Shown piece by piece: positions 19,848-29,052 of a stretch of DNA of 64,000 bases. The DNA is from an uncultured Bacteroidota bacterium (GTDB lineage: Bacteria > Bacteroidota > Bacteroidia > B-17B0 > Aurantibacillaceae). The stretch covers positions 124,001 through 188,000 of the forward strand of contig CALMVZ010000011.1 of the NCBI GenBank assembly GCA_937873155.1. Reading direction: 5' to 3'. Positions within the stretch are counted from its first letter, which is position 1. Every line of letters begins with the position of its first letter. The translations under genes and the position numbers were made by a program. The notes beneath the pieces are model-generated. The model saw nothing but the letters and a program-made list of their open reading frames with translations, did no database searches and was not told where the DNA came from.

Positions 19848-20738
19848 ATGTCGAGAAGGATCCTGTTCATCGTTAATCCAAATGCCGGAAAAAAAATCTC
19901 AGGTAAATTAATTGAAACTATTAAGCAGGAATTTCCTGTAGATATCTATAATGAAATTGCTATCTGGAAAGACCGGGAACACTTTCATGAAATAATTGAA
20001 ACATTAAAAAGCGGGAATTACACCGATGCAGTAGCTGTTGGCGGCGACGGAACAGTTAACCAGGTTGCGAAAACAATATTAAACACAGGCATTACATTAG
20101 GTATTGTACCTGCAGGTTCCGGTAATGGTTTGGCGCGTTCATTAGGGTTATCCATGAGACCCGAAGAAGCAATAAAGCAAATTGCAAAAGGAAACACAAC
20201 ACTAATAGATTCAGGGACCGTAAACGGAACGCCGTTTTTCTGCACCAGTGGCGTTGGGTTCGATGCACATATCGGAAAATTATTCGCAACTTCAATAAAA
20301 CGCGGCTTACAATCGTATGTAAAAATTACTTTGAAAGAATTTTCTTCTTACAAAGAACAGGATTATAAAATTCTTGTCGACGGAAAAGAATTAGACAGAA
20401 AAGCATTTTTAATTACGATCGCGAATGCCGGGCAATACGGTAATAATTTTTATATAGCACCCCAAGCTAAATTGAACGATGGCCTGTTTCACATTGTTGT
20501 GTTGAAACCTTTTAATTTGTTTGCAGGAACGGGAACTGTTATAAAAGTATTACGGCGAAAAGCGAATGAGGCTAAATTAATTGAAACATTCACCTGTAGG
20601 GAATTAACTATCAGGCGTACGAAAAGCGATAGTATTCACTTCGATGGCGAGCCACAAACAGAAGGTGAAGAACTTCATTATATACTCCATCCGAAATCAC
20701 TCAAAGTTATAGTGGGAAACACCTTCGACGGGGTATAA
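19848..20738 (+). CDS. Diacylglycerol / lipid kinase (DgkB-YegS family)
   Basis: 296 residues, cytosolic, of normal family length. Conserved pieces: FIVNPNAGKK at residues 6-15, the nucleotide loop GGDGTVNQV near residue 65, PAGSGNGLARSLG near residue 88, and a C-terminal half ending in SIHFDGEP. The family phosphorylates diacylglycerol or related lipids and so feeds phospholipid recycling. It starts about 50 bases after a terminator with its own weak -7-like box (TAACTTTA, 19826-19833). The next gene starts 23 bases after its stop and may be co-transcribed. Confidence 0.92.
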   Translation: MSRRILFIVNPNAGKKISGKLIETIKQEFPVDIYNEIAIWKDREHFHEIIETLKSGNYTDAVAVGGDGTVNQVAKTILNTGITLGIVPAGSGNGLARSLGLSMRPEEAIKQIAKGNTTLIDSGTVNGTPFFCTSGVGFDAHIGKLFATSIKRGLQSYVKITLKEFSSYKEQDYKILVDGKELDRKAFLITIANAGQYGNNFYIAPQAKLNDGLFHIVVLKPFNLFAGTGTVIKVLRRKANEAKLIETFTCRELTIRRTKSDSIHFDGEPQTEGEELHYILHPKSLKVIVGNTFDGV

Positions 20739-20761
20739 AAGATTTATGCGTAAATTTGTTT

Positions 20762-22852
20762 ATGCGCGGGTTTGTACTTCTGTTCACTTTTTTGTCTGCT
20801 TTTTGTTTGGCGCAAACAGGCAGCATTTGCGTTTTAGATCTCACTAAAAAAAATGCAGAGACAACCAGCGGAAATCTTTTTTCATTAGAACATCTTTTAA
20901 GGTCCGGTGGTTTTTCTTATACCGTTACTGATTCTGTTGACCTCGCTATAAAGAATCAAGTAATATTGAGTACTTCAAATTTTGAGACCACAACTTTTAA
21001 TAGTAAAGAAAGAGATTCTATAAAACAGTATATAAGAAAAGGCGGCATTCTTATCGCAACTAATAATAAAGAACCTTTGCTGGATAGTATTTTCGGGATC
21101 TCAGCCACCTCATTTAATTACAACCGCTTCTACCTGAATTTTAAAACACAATACGATGCTGTTATTTTTAAATTATTCGATGATAATTGGGAGAAGCAGA
21201 TCCGTTTTGGTGATACTTCAGATTATAGCACTTGTATAGGTACAAGAGCATTCACTTGCAATACTGCTGATACTTTAGCAATGTACGAGACCAATGAGGT
21301 GGCGGCCACTCATAATAAATTCTATGCCGGGCATACTTACATGTTAGGTACACAATACAAAGAAGTTATTTTGCGTCCGCAAATGAAACAGGATTTTGGG
21401 GCCGCGCGTGATTATTCTAATAATTTTGAACCGGCACAGGATGTGTATGTTTTTTTTATTGCAGGGATCTTAAAGAAACACCAGAAATACATTGTGAACA
21501 AACACACGGCCCCATGTAATTTCAAATCTTCCCTGATCCTGACACATGATGTAGATGCAACCACTTCAATGGATTTTTTTGATGACCATGCTAATTATGA
21601 AATTCAAAATAATATCCGTTCTACTTACATGATCACCACACATTACGTGCACGATGAGTTAGCAAAGAATTTTTTTGATGGCTACGAAAATGATATCCTC
21701 GGTGTTTCTCACATGGGACATGATATTCAGAGTCACAGTGTATCACACGTTCCTGATTTTGATATTGAAAGTGTTGTTCCCATGGGTGCAGCCGGCAATA
21801 CTAGAACAACTTATCAGCCTTATTACAATGGAGCTGTTTCAAGTAACGTAACTGTTTTTGGTGAGGCTGAAGTGAGCAGGGACCTCCTTCAATCCATCAC
21901 AGGAAAAAATGTTTCTTTCTTCCGTCCGGGTTACCTCGCGTTTCATGATAAACTCGTGAATGTTTTGGATAGTTTAAATTATCCTTTTAGCAGCAGTCAC
22001 AGCGCGAACGATGTAATGACTCATTTCCCTTTTTTCCAGCACACTGATCTAAGCATGAATGGACGTTTAACCAACCTGCTAGAGATCCCGAATACGATCT
22101 CTGATATTTTTTCAGGTGATCCGATGACCGAACAGAATTTCAATTCAAAAGTGGATGAATGGAAAACTGTTTTTACTAAGTGTCACAACAATTCAACCAA
22201 TACTGTTCTCTTAATTCATCCCACGCGTTATTACAAATTATTCGCGCAGCAACAATTTGTTTCATTCCTTCCGCAGGATGTTGTCGTTACTAATTTATCG
22301 GATTTCGGAAATTATTGGCTGAACCGGAACGATGTTGAAGTAACAACAACTATTAACAATGATACCATGACTGTCTTTTTATCGAAACCAAAAGATCAAA
22401 TTAATTCGTGGTTATCATTTGTAGTGAATAACGGTCAAGACTTTTCGAAATTGAAAGTTTATTCTTCAGATATGCAGTTAATTCCATTCACAAAAAATTA
22501 TTGGGGGACGAACGATGTGATCTTGCACAATGCGTGTGCGCGTCCGAACTACAATGTTTACAGCATTACTGAACAACCGGAATTGAAGAACGTGTATGTT
22601 TACCCGAATCCATCTGATAAAGATCATGGCTGGCTGCATTTTGAATTAATGGAAGAAACGTTGATCGAAGCTGACATCGTCGATATGCGGGGCGCATTGG
22701 TGAACAAACTGATCCCGCTTCAAAGTTTCAATATTGGGATGTACAATATCAATTTACCAACCACAGTTTTGGCGGAAGGCGCGTATAACATTCGTTTGAA
22801 GATCGCCGACAACAATTATAAGTTGAAATGGGTATTATCTAAAAGCAAATAA
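20762..22852 (+). CDS. Secreted protein with polysaccharide-deacetylase-like (CE4) domain and T9SS-like tail
   Basis: 696 residues from ATG 20762; a TTG six bases earlier is possible. Signal peptide at residues 1-18 (ends CLAQ). Residues about 20-245 are a mixed domain in which a ThuA/glutamine-amidotransferase-like fold is conceivable (RKGGILIATNNKEPLLDS). The CE4-like barrel starts with LTHDVD (D263, D265), then HDIQSHSVSH and FFRPGYLAF, the usual order of metal and catalytic motifs of NodB-type deacetylases. The C-terminal 80 residues (VYVYPNPSDKDHG...GAYNIRLKI) form a T9SS-type sorting domain. A substrate such as a poly-GlcNAc-like polymer is an inference. It sits next to the exopolysaccharide operon on the same strand. 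Confidence 0.8.
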   Translation: MRGFVLLFTFLSAFCLAQTGSICVLDLTKKNAETTSGNLFSLEHLLRSGGFSYTVTDSVDLAIKNQVILSTSNFETTTFNSKERDSIKQYIRKGGILIATNNKEPLLDSIFGISATSFNYNRFYLNFKTQYDAVIFKLFDDNWEKQIRFGDTSDYSTCIGTRAFTCNTADTLAMYETNEVAATHNKFYAGHTYMLGTQYKEVILRPQMKQDFGAARDYSNNFEPAQDVYVFFIAGILKKHQKYIVNKHTAPCNFKSSLILTHDVDATTSMDFFDDHANYEIQNNIRSTYMITTHYVHDELAKNFFDGYENDILGVSHMGHDIQSHSVSHVPDFDIESVVPMGAAGNTRTTYQPYYNGAVSSNVTVFGEAEVSRDLLQSITGKNVSFFRPGYLAFHDKLVNVLDSLNYPFSSSHSANDVMTHFPFFQHTDLSMNGRLTNLLEIPNTISDIFSGDPMTEQNFNSKVDEWKTVFTKCHNNSTNTVLLIHPTRYYKLFAQQQFVSFLPQDVVVTNLSDFGNYWLNRNDVEVTTTINNDTMTVFLSKPKDQINSWLSFVVNNGQDFSKLKVYSSDMQLIPFTKNYWGTNDVILHNACARPNYNVYSITEQPELKNVYVYPNPSDKDHGWLHFELMEETLIEADIVDMRGALVNKLIPLQSFNIGMYNINLPTTVLAEGAYNIRLKIADNNYKLKWVLSKSK

Positions 22853-23028
22853 CTTTTTAGGTAAGACTTATAATAGTCTGATTATCTATTCTTTACAGAT
22901 TTTTAGTTAGATTTTTTCACTAAAAAAACCATCAGATTATTAATTTGTTCGACCAATCCTGTTTACACTCCGATTAATTTCCCTGTCTGCGCTATTTTTA
23001 GTAATTTCAGTCCCCTTTTATTTTTGGA

Positions 23029-25137
23029 TTGTATACTCTGAAACGCATATTATTCCTGGCCCTTTTTTTGGGGTTGAAACAACTTTATGTTTCAGCGCAG
23101 ACCGATCCGCAAAAAGATGAGGCTGTATCTAAACTGATCAAAGAACTTTCTGTTCTGTGGGATAACAATAAAGAAGAAACTTTTAATCATTTGTTAGATA
23201 ACAAAAGCAAGAAAGCAACGAACTTAAAGATCACATTTCCAACTATTATAAAAAATGATCGCGTTGAACTTTTAACACGGCGAAACCTGATCATGCAAAA
23301 ACTTTACAGGAAAGATCTTGGCTTTAACGCAACAGCATCTTATCAACGTAATAGCAATACACCGTTTGTTGATAATGAAGACCTCCTCATCTTCCGTCAG
23401 AAAGCGCAGGTAGGATTAGACTGGGACCTTTTGCGCGGCGGTTTTTTAGATAACCGATTAAAAGCAAAAACACTCAGCAAAGAATTAGATTGGATCAGGA
23501 ATTCGAACTACGCGGTAAAATCATCACGCCCGTTTTTATTGAGTTCGCAACAAGTAGTTACTAATTTCAACAAAAGAAAGATCATCATCCTTGAAAAACG
23601 TTTAGCATTGAACACTAAACAAATGGAACTTATTGAAAAATTATGGGCGCTGAAACATATAACAAAAGACAATTATTTAAAAGCGATCCAAAACAAGGCC
23701 GACATTAACGGCCAATTTGAATTATACAAAGCCTTTTCTGAAAAAGCTGCCCAGTTGAAACTAGAAATACAAGACTCTGTAGAGCTGCCTCTCCTGGACC
23801 TTGATTTTGATAAATTACTTTCGAAAGTAAATTACATCCCAACGACTGCAGATTCTTCTTTACCCGCTTATTTAATCGAGAATGCCAGAAGGGAATCAAG
23901 ATTCGTTCGTGAAATAGGATTGAAAGCGTATGCGCGTTATAGCTACTATGATGTTTACACACAAAATATTCCGAACCGAAGTTTTATGTCGTACGGATTG
24001 AATCTAAGTATTCCGTTGGTATTTAATCAAAAAGAAAAACGTGAATTGTATTTGATCAATAAACAGATTGATAACCTGCAAGCCCCACAGGTGGAACCCG
24101 GTGTAGAATATTTGTTGCTTAATTATTATTACGATTACCGTTACAAGCTTAAAAAATATTACAACCTCGTAGAAAAAAGAAATGTCTTTGCTGAGTTGAT
24201 CAGAACTGAAAGTGTAAAGCAGGAATTTTACGATCTTGAATTCAACCCGAACACTGCCCTTTTGATCTTAGATGATTATTGGAGTAACGCTTTAGAACTA
24301 CTCGACCTTCACCAGGATATGTACAAAACTTTATTGTCTATAAAAGAAAAAGTTCCGGGCTCTGAGATCGCTGATTTTACTTTTCCTGTAACCGTAAAAG
24401 ACAATTTAAAAGACTCTACATTCACCCCACCACCGACCAAAGCTATTTACATCTGGAGCAAATCGTTGACGGGCCCGAGTACATTTACAATGGTAACGGA
24501 TTATATCACGCTTAACGGATTTAACCAGATCGTTGTTTCTTACAAATACGATAAAGTGTATTTGCAAACCTTAACTTCTTTCATCAATAAGAATTACACA
24601 TCTAAGATCTCATTAATGCTCGGGAACAATAAACTGATCAATGGCGGTATCTCTTCTTATTTGGACACTTTAGCAAAAGCAGTTCCACTAACATTTGTAA
24701 AAAGTATTCACCTCGATGTTGAACCTCATGCCCTTGATGATTTTAAAACGAACCAGGCCGCTTACTTCGCAAAATACATTCAGCTCTTAACTGATGCTGA
24801 TGCCTTCTGTAAAAAACAGGGGTTACAATTAGAGGTTTCCATTCCGTTAAATTATCCTGATGATGTATTAGATAAAATATTTTCTGTATGCAATAAAGTT
24901 TATTTAATGGCTTACGAGAATGTAGATCCGGATTTTATTGTGCGTAAATGCGAGGAAGAATTGAAAAGGGGAAAATCAAAGGTTGTCCTTGCGTTAAGGG
25001 CAAAAGATTTTGAGAACCGCGTTAAAATGGATGAACACTATAAAAAATTAGGAATAAAGAACATTGCTTATCACGATTACGAAGCATTATTAGAGTTGGA
25101 TAAAAAGGCTGTGAACGTTAATGATCCTGAAAAATAA
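23029..25137 (+). CDS. TolC-like outer-membrane export protein fused to a glycosidase-like TIM barrel
   Basis: 702 residues. The start is TTG at 23029; the only upstream in-frame space ends at a TAA (23002), and the resulting N-terminus is a signal peptide (ILFLALFLGLKQLYVSAQ). Residues about 25-440 are long amphipathic helices with barrel-like strands (GFNATASYQRN; GLNLSIPLVF) in TolC order. Residues about 455-690 look like a GH18-like or PgaB-like TIM barrel. They carry the acidic strand end HLDVEPH (D563, E565), then LEVSIPLNY and VYLMAYEN. It probably forms the outer-membrane exit and trims or binds the exported polymer in the periplasm. First gene of a four-gene operon. The 176 bases upstream hold no gene. 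Confidence 0.75.
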   Translation: MYTLKRILFLALFLGLKQLYVSAQTDPQKDEAVSKLIKELSVLWDNNKEETFNHLLDNKSKKATNLKITFPTIIKNDRVELLTRRNLIMQKLYRKDLGFNATASYQRNSNTPFVDNEDLLIFRQKAQVGLDWDLLRGGFLDNRLKAKTLSKELDWIRNSNYAVKSSRPFLLSSQQVVTNFNKRKIIILEKRLALNTKQMELIEKLWALKHITKDNYLKAIQNKADINGQFELYKAFSEKAAQLKLEIQDSVELPLLDLDFDKLLSKVNYIPTTADSSLPAYLIENARRESRFVREIGLKAYARYSYYDVYTQNIPNRSFMSYGLNLSIPLVFNQKEKRELYLINKQIDNLQAPQVEPGVEYLLLNYYYDYRYKLKKYYNLVEKRNVFAELIRTESVKQEFYDLEFNPNTALLILDDYWSNALELLDLHQDMYKTLLSIKEKVPGSEIADFTFPVTVKDNLKDSTFTPPPTKAIYIWSKSLTGPSTFTMVTDYITLNGFNQIVVSYKYDKVYLQTLTSFINKNYTSKISLMLGNNKLINGGISSYLDTLAKAVPLTFVKSIHLDVEPHALDDFKTNQAAYFAKYIQLLTDADAFCKKQGLQLEVSIPLNYPDDVLDKIFSVCNKVYLMAYENVDPDFIVRKCEEELKRGKSKVVLALRAKDFENRVKMDEHYKKLGIKNIAYHDYEALLELDKKAVNVNDPEK

Positions 25138-25139
25138 AA

Positions 25140-26294
25140 ATGAAAAGTTTAAATTTTCAAAGAAATAAATCACTCTTTCGTGTAACGAACGAAAAGGAAA
25201 TTAAAAAGCGGAAGAACTGGGACCGGATAGTTTACCTTCTTCTCTTGTTTTTATTTATCCTTTTCATACTTTACTATTTACTAAATAAAGTTTTAATGGT
25301 TCACGCCTACGGGCATGTGATCATTGAGAGCACTAAGATCCGTTTAACTGATGACGCACGTATCTCAGAAATGAGAGTGAATGAAGGTGACAGTGTTTTG
25401 GTAGGAGATACTTTGTTCACATATTCTTTAGACTTAGACCAGGACATCAGCGGCCCTAACGCCGGCGGTGCTGCTTTGTCGATCGCCGGATTATCCGGAG
25501 GAAGCAGAGGGAATACAGATTACTGGTGGCTGAAAGAATTATACAACGTTAAGAAGACTATTGCTATCAACACCATTAAAGTTAACGAGAACACTGAACT
25601 CATTAAAAATTTTGAAGGTGAATTAAAGCGCTTAACAAATGAGGTGATCCTGGATGTAATGCCGAAACAGCGACTCGACTATTTACAGACTGAAATTGTA
25701 AAATTAAAAGCAGAGAATTTGAAATTAGTTGGTGAGAACAACCAGCTTTACGGCTTAATGAAAACGTTAAAACCATTTGATCAACCTAGTGGTAAGCCGG
25801 CAAGTATCGGAAGTATTAAGATCACCACTTCCCAAAAAAATTCAGGTGGCGGTGACCATAAGTTCATGGCGAGCGATCTTTATTTCAGTGGTGAATTGTT
25901 AAGTGACCTGCATTACTTCACAGCGCCAATGGAAGGAATTGTAACACGTATCTTCATTCAGCCTACAGAAACTGCATTAAAGACCGAAGAGATCATGACA
26001 TTGCACAAGAACAGGCCGGCGTATATCAAAGCTTACTTTGAGCAGGAAGACCTGGATAATTTTAAAGAGGGTGATATTTTTAATGTTACATTCCCTGACG
26101 GCTCATCAAGTTATGGCGTGTTGAAACGTTTTTACATTGCTACTTATGTTTTACCGGAGGAGTTCCAGAAAAAATATGAGCCAACAACTCGTTCAGTTGC
26201 AGCAGATATTTATCCTTTAAACAATCAAGATCTTGCTAAATGGAAAGCGTTCTATAAAATGGGTGTCGACATTTCTAAATTTAAATTTCAATAA
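25140..26294 (+). CDS. HlyD-like periplasmic adaptor, single membrane span
   Basis: 384 residues, starting two bases after the preceding stop. One N-terminal span (RIVYLLLLFLFILFILYYLL, about residues 30-49). A split biotinyl-lipoyl-like hairpin follows (ISEMRVNEGDSVLVGDTLF near residue 75 and FTAPMEGIVTRIF near 260) around a coiled coil (about 130-205). A beta-barrel domain ends the protein. This is the layout of membrane-fusion proteins that join an inner-membrane synthase or pump to a TolC-type exit duct. It resembles the role of Alg44 in alginate export, but no PilZ domain is present. A cyclic-di-GMP switch, if any, must lie elsewhere, perhaps in the next gene. Confidence 0.85.
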   Translation: MKSLNFQRNKSLFRVTNEKEIKKRKNWDRIVYLLLLFLFILFILYYLLNKVLMVHAYGHVIIESTKIRLTDDARISEMRVNEGDSVLVGDTLFTYSLDLDQDISGPNAGGAALSIAGLSGGSRGNTDYWWLKELYNVKKTIAINTIKVNENTELIKNFEGELKRLTNEVILDVMPKQRLDYLQTEIVKLKAENLKLVGENNQLYGLMKTLKPFDQPSGKPASIGSIKITTSQKNSGGGDHKFMASDLYFSGELLSDLHYFTAPMEGIVTRIFIQPTETALKTEEIMTLHKNRPAYIKAYFEQEDLDNFKEGDIFNVTFPDGSSSYGVLKRFYIATYVLPEEFQKKYEPTTRSVAADIYPLNNQDLAKWKAFYKMGVDISKFKFQ

Positions 26295-26303
26295 TTTGTT
26301 ACG

Positions 26304-27749
26304 ATGGGCGCAACAACAAAACAAACAAGAATAGAATTTAAAAATAATGTACTTCAGTACAATAATTTTTCGTTCTATCTTTTCGAAAGTTTCGGTGGGC
26401 TGAAGATCGAACATCTTAACGAATACAATGCCATCGTTCTTGAAGCAAATGATCCTGATTTCACAAAATTAATCCTGAGAAGATTCCGTTCACATAATAA
26501 TTCTGAATTTTATTTAAAACCGATCTTCCTTATCAATTACAAAAGTATTAACGATCCTTTAGTAGAAGCATTGCACGATGGCGTGATAGCTTCCTACGAG
26601 CAGATCCCTGAAAAGATCAATGATATCCAGCTGATCACAACACTATCGGCTCATATCGATCATAGTCCTTCCAGTAATTTTGAGGTCTTCCTGATGAAAA
26701 AGATCCTTAATTACATGTACACACGTGAACTCCGTACTTTAAAACCGGTTCCTGATGTGAATTCTGTTATCGGCTTCACATATCCGATAGTGAGTGTGAA
26801 TTTTGAAACACATGAAGAAATGAAAGTGCTGGATCTTTTCGACTGGGCACAAAAAGAAAATTTAATATGGCCGGATTTTTACGACCGTGTTTATTTGTGT
26901 AACGGCTGCGGCTCCGGGCATTTATCCTACCGCGAAATATGTCCTTCATGCGATTCAGCTAATATGCGTTCGGAAGATCTTATCCATCATTTCCCTTGTG
27001 GTTTCATCGGGCCTATCTCTGATTTCAAGAATCAAATTGATAGTGTATTGAATTGCCCGAAGTGTTCTAAATCATTACGTCATATTGGGGTTGATTATGA
27101 TAAACCTTCCATTATTAATCATTGTCAGAACTGTAATGAAGTATTCCAGGATTATTTGGTGAAAGCGCGTTGCGTGAATTGTGGTGTTGATGCTGATGTT
27201 CAATATTTGGTTTCAAAGAATATTAACGTTTACAAACTTACTAAAAAAGGAAGAAGCGCTTCTTCTTCGGGGATTATCACTTCTGAATATATTGGTGCAG
27301 AAGAAGTATATGGCTCGGTAAATCACCGCACCTTCAATACCATGATGCACTACGAACAGGAGCGGATCAAGAACAATCCAACACTCACAACCAATATTGC
27401 ATTGCTATATGTCGAAAATATCTTTGATCTCCTCCGTAAACTAGGAAAATCCAAAGAAAAGAATTTCATCGCAGAGTTAGTTCAACTGATCCGCGAGAAT
27501 ATCACACCCGCTGATTTTATCAATATTTCAAACCCATCATTGATCGTTATTTGTATAAACGATGCCACACAAGCGAAAGCGGAAACTGCTATGATGAAAG
27601 TGTATGATAAAATTGAAGAAATGGTGTTCAACAACTTCAACAAATTCCAATTAGAAATGCATTATAAAGTTGTGCCTTTGAGTACAACAGTTCCGTTCGA
27701 AAAACAATTATTGGATCTGACCAAAGAGTTAACTGAACACCATGACTGA
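26304..27749 (+). CDS. TackOD1 zinc-binding output domain with degenerate GGDEF-like C-terminus
   Basis: 481 residues, cytosolic, nine bases after the adaptor gene. Residues about 1-120 resemble a receiver or nucleotide fold without recognisable phosphoacceptor. The middle (about 165-320) is cysteine-rich: CNGC at 199-202, CPSC, CPKC, CQNC and CVNC, with HFPCGFIGP and LRHIGVDYDKPS between, which I recognise as the TackOD1 domain (thaumarchaeal output domain 1). Residues about 345-475 have the length and helix-strand pattern of a GGDEF domain (IALLYVENI; RENITPADFINISNPSLIVI), but the GGDEF motif itself is gone, so cyclase activity is unlikely. It overlaps the GT2 gene by eight bases. A regulatory role over that synthase is inferred. 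Confidence 0.75.
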   Translation: MGATTKQTRIEFKNNVLQYNNFSFYLFESFGGLKIEHLNEYNAIVLEANDPDFTKLILRRFRSHNNSEFYLKPIFLINYKSINDPLVEALHDGVIASYEQIPEKINDIQLITTLSAHIDHSPSSNFEVFLMKKILNYMYTRELRTLKPVPDVNSVIGFTYPIVSVNFETHEEMKVLDLFDWAQKENLIWPDFYDRVYLCNGCGSGHLSYREICPSCDSANMRSEDLIHHFPCGFIGPISDFKNQIDSVLNCPKCSKSLRHIGVDYDKPSIINHCQNCNEVFQDYLVKARCVNCGVDADVQYLVSKNINVYKLTKKGRSASSSGIITSEYIGAEEVYGSVNHRTFNTMMHYEQERIKNNPTLTTNIALLYVENIFDLLRKLGKSKEKNFIAELVQLIRENITPADFINISNPSLIVICINDATQAKAETAMMKVYDKIEEMVFNNFNKFQLEMHYKVVPLSTTVPFEKQLLDLTKELTEHHD

Positions 27750-29052
27750 AGCCATTGATGATTTTTTTGGTTATATTATGATCGTTGGTCCGGCTAAACT
27801 GATCCGCATCTTCTGGTTCTTCATTTTCTTTGAGTTTCTGCGTTTTTTCGCTTTCGAATTAACCACACTTATAATTTGGTACATTGGAAATAAAAGCCGC
27901 AAGCTAAACTACCAGGTGGCAAGGCGAAAATTATTTATTGACCGTCCTTTAGTTTCTATTATTGTTCCGGGCAAGAACGAAGGGCAACATATTTACAAAC
28001 TGGTGATGTCGATGAAAGAACAGACTTACACCAATTATGAATTCATTGTAATTGATGACGGTTCAGATGATGACACAGAGGCCATTTGTAAAAGTTTACA
28101 GAAGAATGGTTACATCGATCTCTTCCTTCGTAATGATGTGCGCGGCGGAAAAGCTTCGGCGGCTAATTTAGGTTTCCGTTATTCTACAGGAAAACTTGTA
28201 GTGCATTTGGATGCGGATTGTAGTTATGATAACGACGCTTTGGAAAAAATTATCATTCCTTTTTATCTTGACGATAATATTGGCGCTGTTGGAGGAAATA
28301 TTTTAGTCCGTAATTACAAAGACAGCTTATGCGCCACTTTACAAGCCATTGAATATGCAGATACAATTTCTGTTGGCAGGATCACCTCCAGTTATTTAGG
28401 GATCTACCGCGTTGTATCAGGGGCATTCGGTGCGTTTAAACGGGAGGCTCTTGAACGTGTTGGCGGATGGGATATTGGTCCGGGATTAGATGGTGATATT
28501 ACAGTAAAACTTAGAAAGCTGGATTACAAGATCGCGTTCGAACCGGAAGCTATTTGTCAGACCAGTGTTCCGGATACATTCAGGAAGTTAGTGAAGCAGC
28601 GATTGCGCTGGGATAAGTCCATTATCCGTTTCAGGGTGCGTAAACACAAGGATGTTTTCTTTCCCAACTCAACTTTTAAGTTCTCAAACTTTATTTCATC
28701 GTTCGAGAATATCACTTACAATTTAGTTCTTAATTTTAAATGGTGGGTGTATGTGATCGACATGACACTAAACTATCCAACTATTTTAATGTTCATTATT
28801 CCATTCAACATTCTTTTATACACTATCACCAACTTTTTGAAGTTTCTTATTTTTTCTTTGTTTCGTACACGTAAGAATGAGCAGGTGAGTTATTTCATTC
28901 TCTATTTACCTTGCATGGTATTTTATTTTGGATTATACCTGAGAATTGTAAGGACCATTGCTTACATTGATGAATTATTCTTTAAACGTTCTTACGAAGA
29001 CAATTGGAACCCGGCAAAATCATCAGCTCATGCTAAAGAGCTGGGCCTATAA
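27742..29052 (+). CDS. Membrane glycosyltransferase family 2, processive polysaccharide synthase-like
   Basis: 436 residues. N-terminal membrane segment(s) about residues 10-50. Then a GT-A domain with IIVPGKNEGQH, IDDGSDDD, the metal motif DADCSYD, an acid base candidate in GPGLDGDIT, and the QRLRW motif of processive beta-glycan synthases. Three or four membrane helices close the protein (about 320-415). This set matches cellulose, PNAG and hyaluronan synthases. The polymer cannot be named from sequence. It is the fourth gene of the export operon and overlaps the TackOD1 gene by eight bases. Its last codons overlap the convergent mqnA gene by six bases. Confidence 0.88.
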   Translation: MTEAIDDFFGYIMIVGPAKLIRIFWFFIFFEFLRFFAFELTTLIIWYIGNKSRKLNYQVARRKLFIDRPLVSIIVPGKNEGQHIYKLVMSMKEQTYTNYEFIVIDDGSDDDTEAICKSLQKNGYIDLFLRNDVRGGKASAANLGFRYSTGKLVVHLDADCSYDNDALEKIIIPFYLDDNIGAVGGNILVRNYKDSLCATLQAIEYADTISVGRITSSYLGIYRVVSGAFGAFKREALERVGGWDIGPGLDGDITVKLRKLDYKIAFEPEAICQTSVPDTFRKLVKQRLRWDKSIIRFRVRKHKDVFFPNSTFKFSNFISSFENITYNLVLNFKWWVYVIDMTLNYPTILMFIIPFNILLYTITNFLKFLIFSLFRTRKNEQVSYFILYLPCMVFYFGLYLRIVRTIAYIDELFFKRSYEDNWNPAKSSAHAKELGL

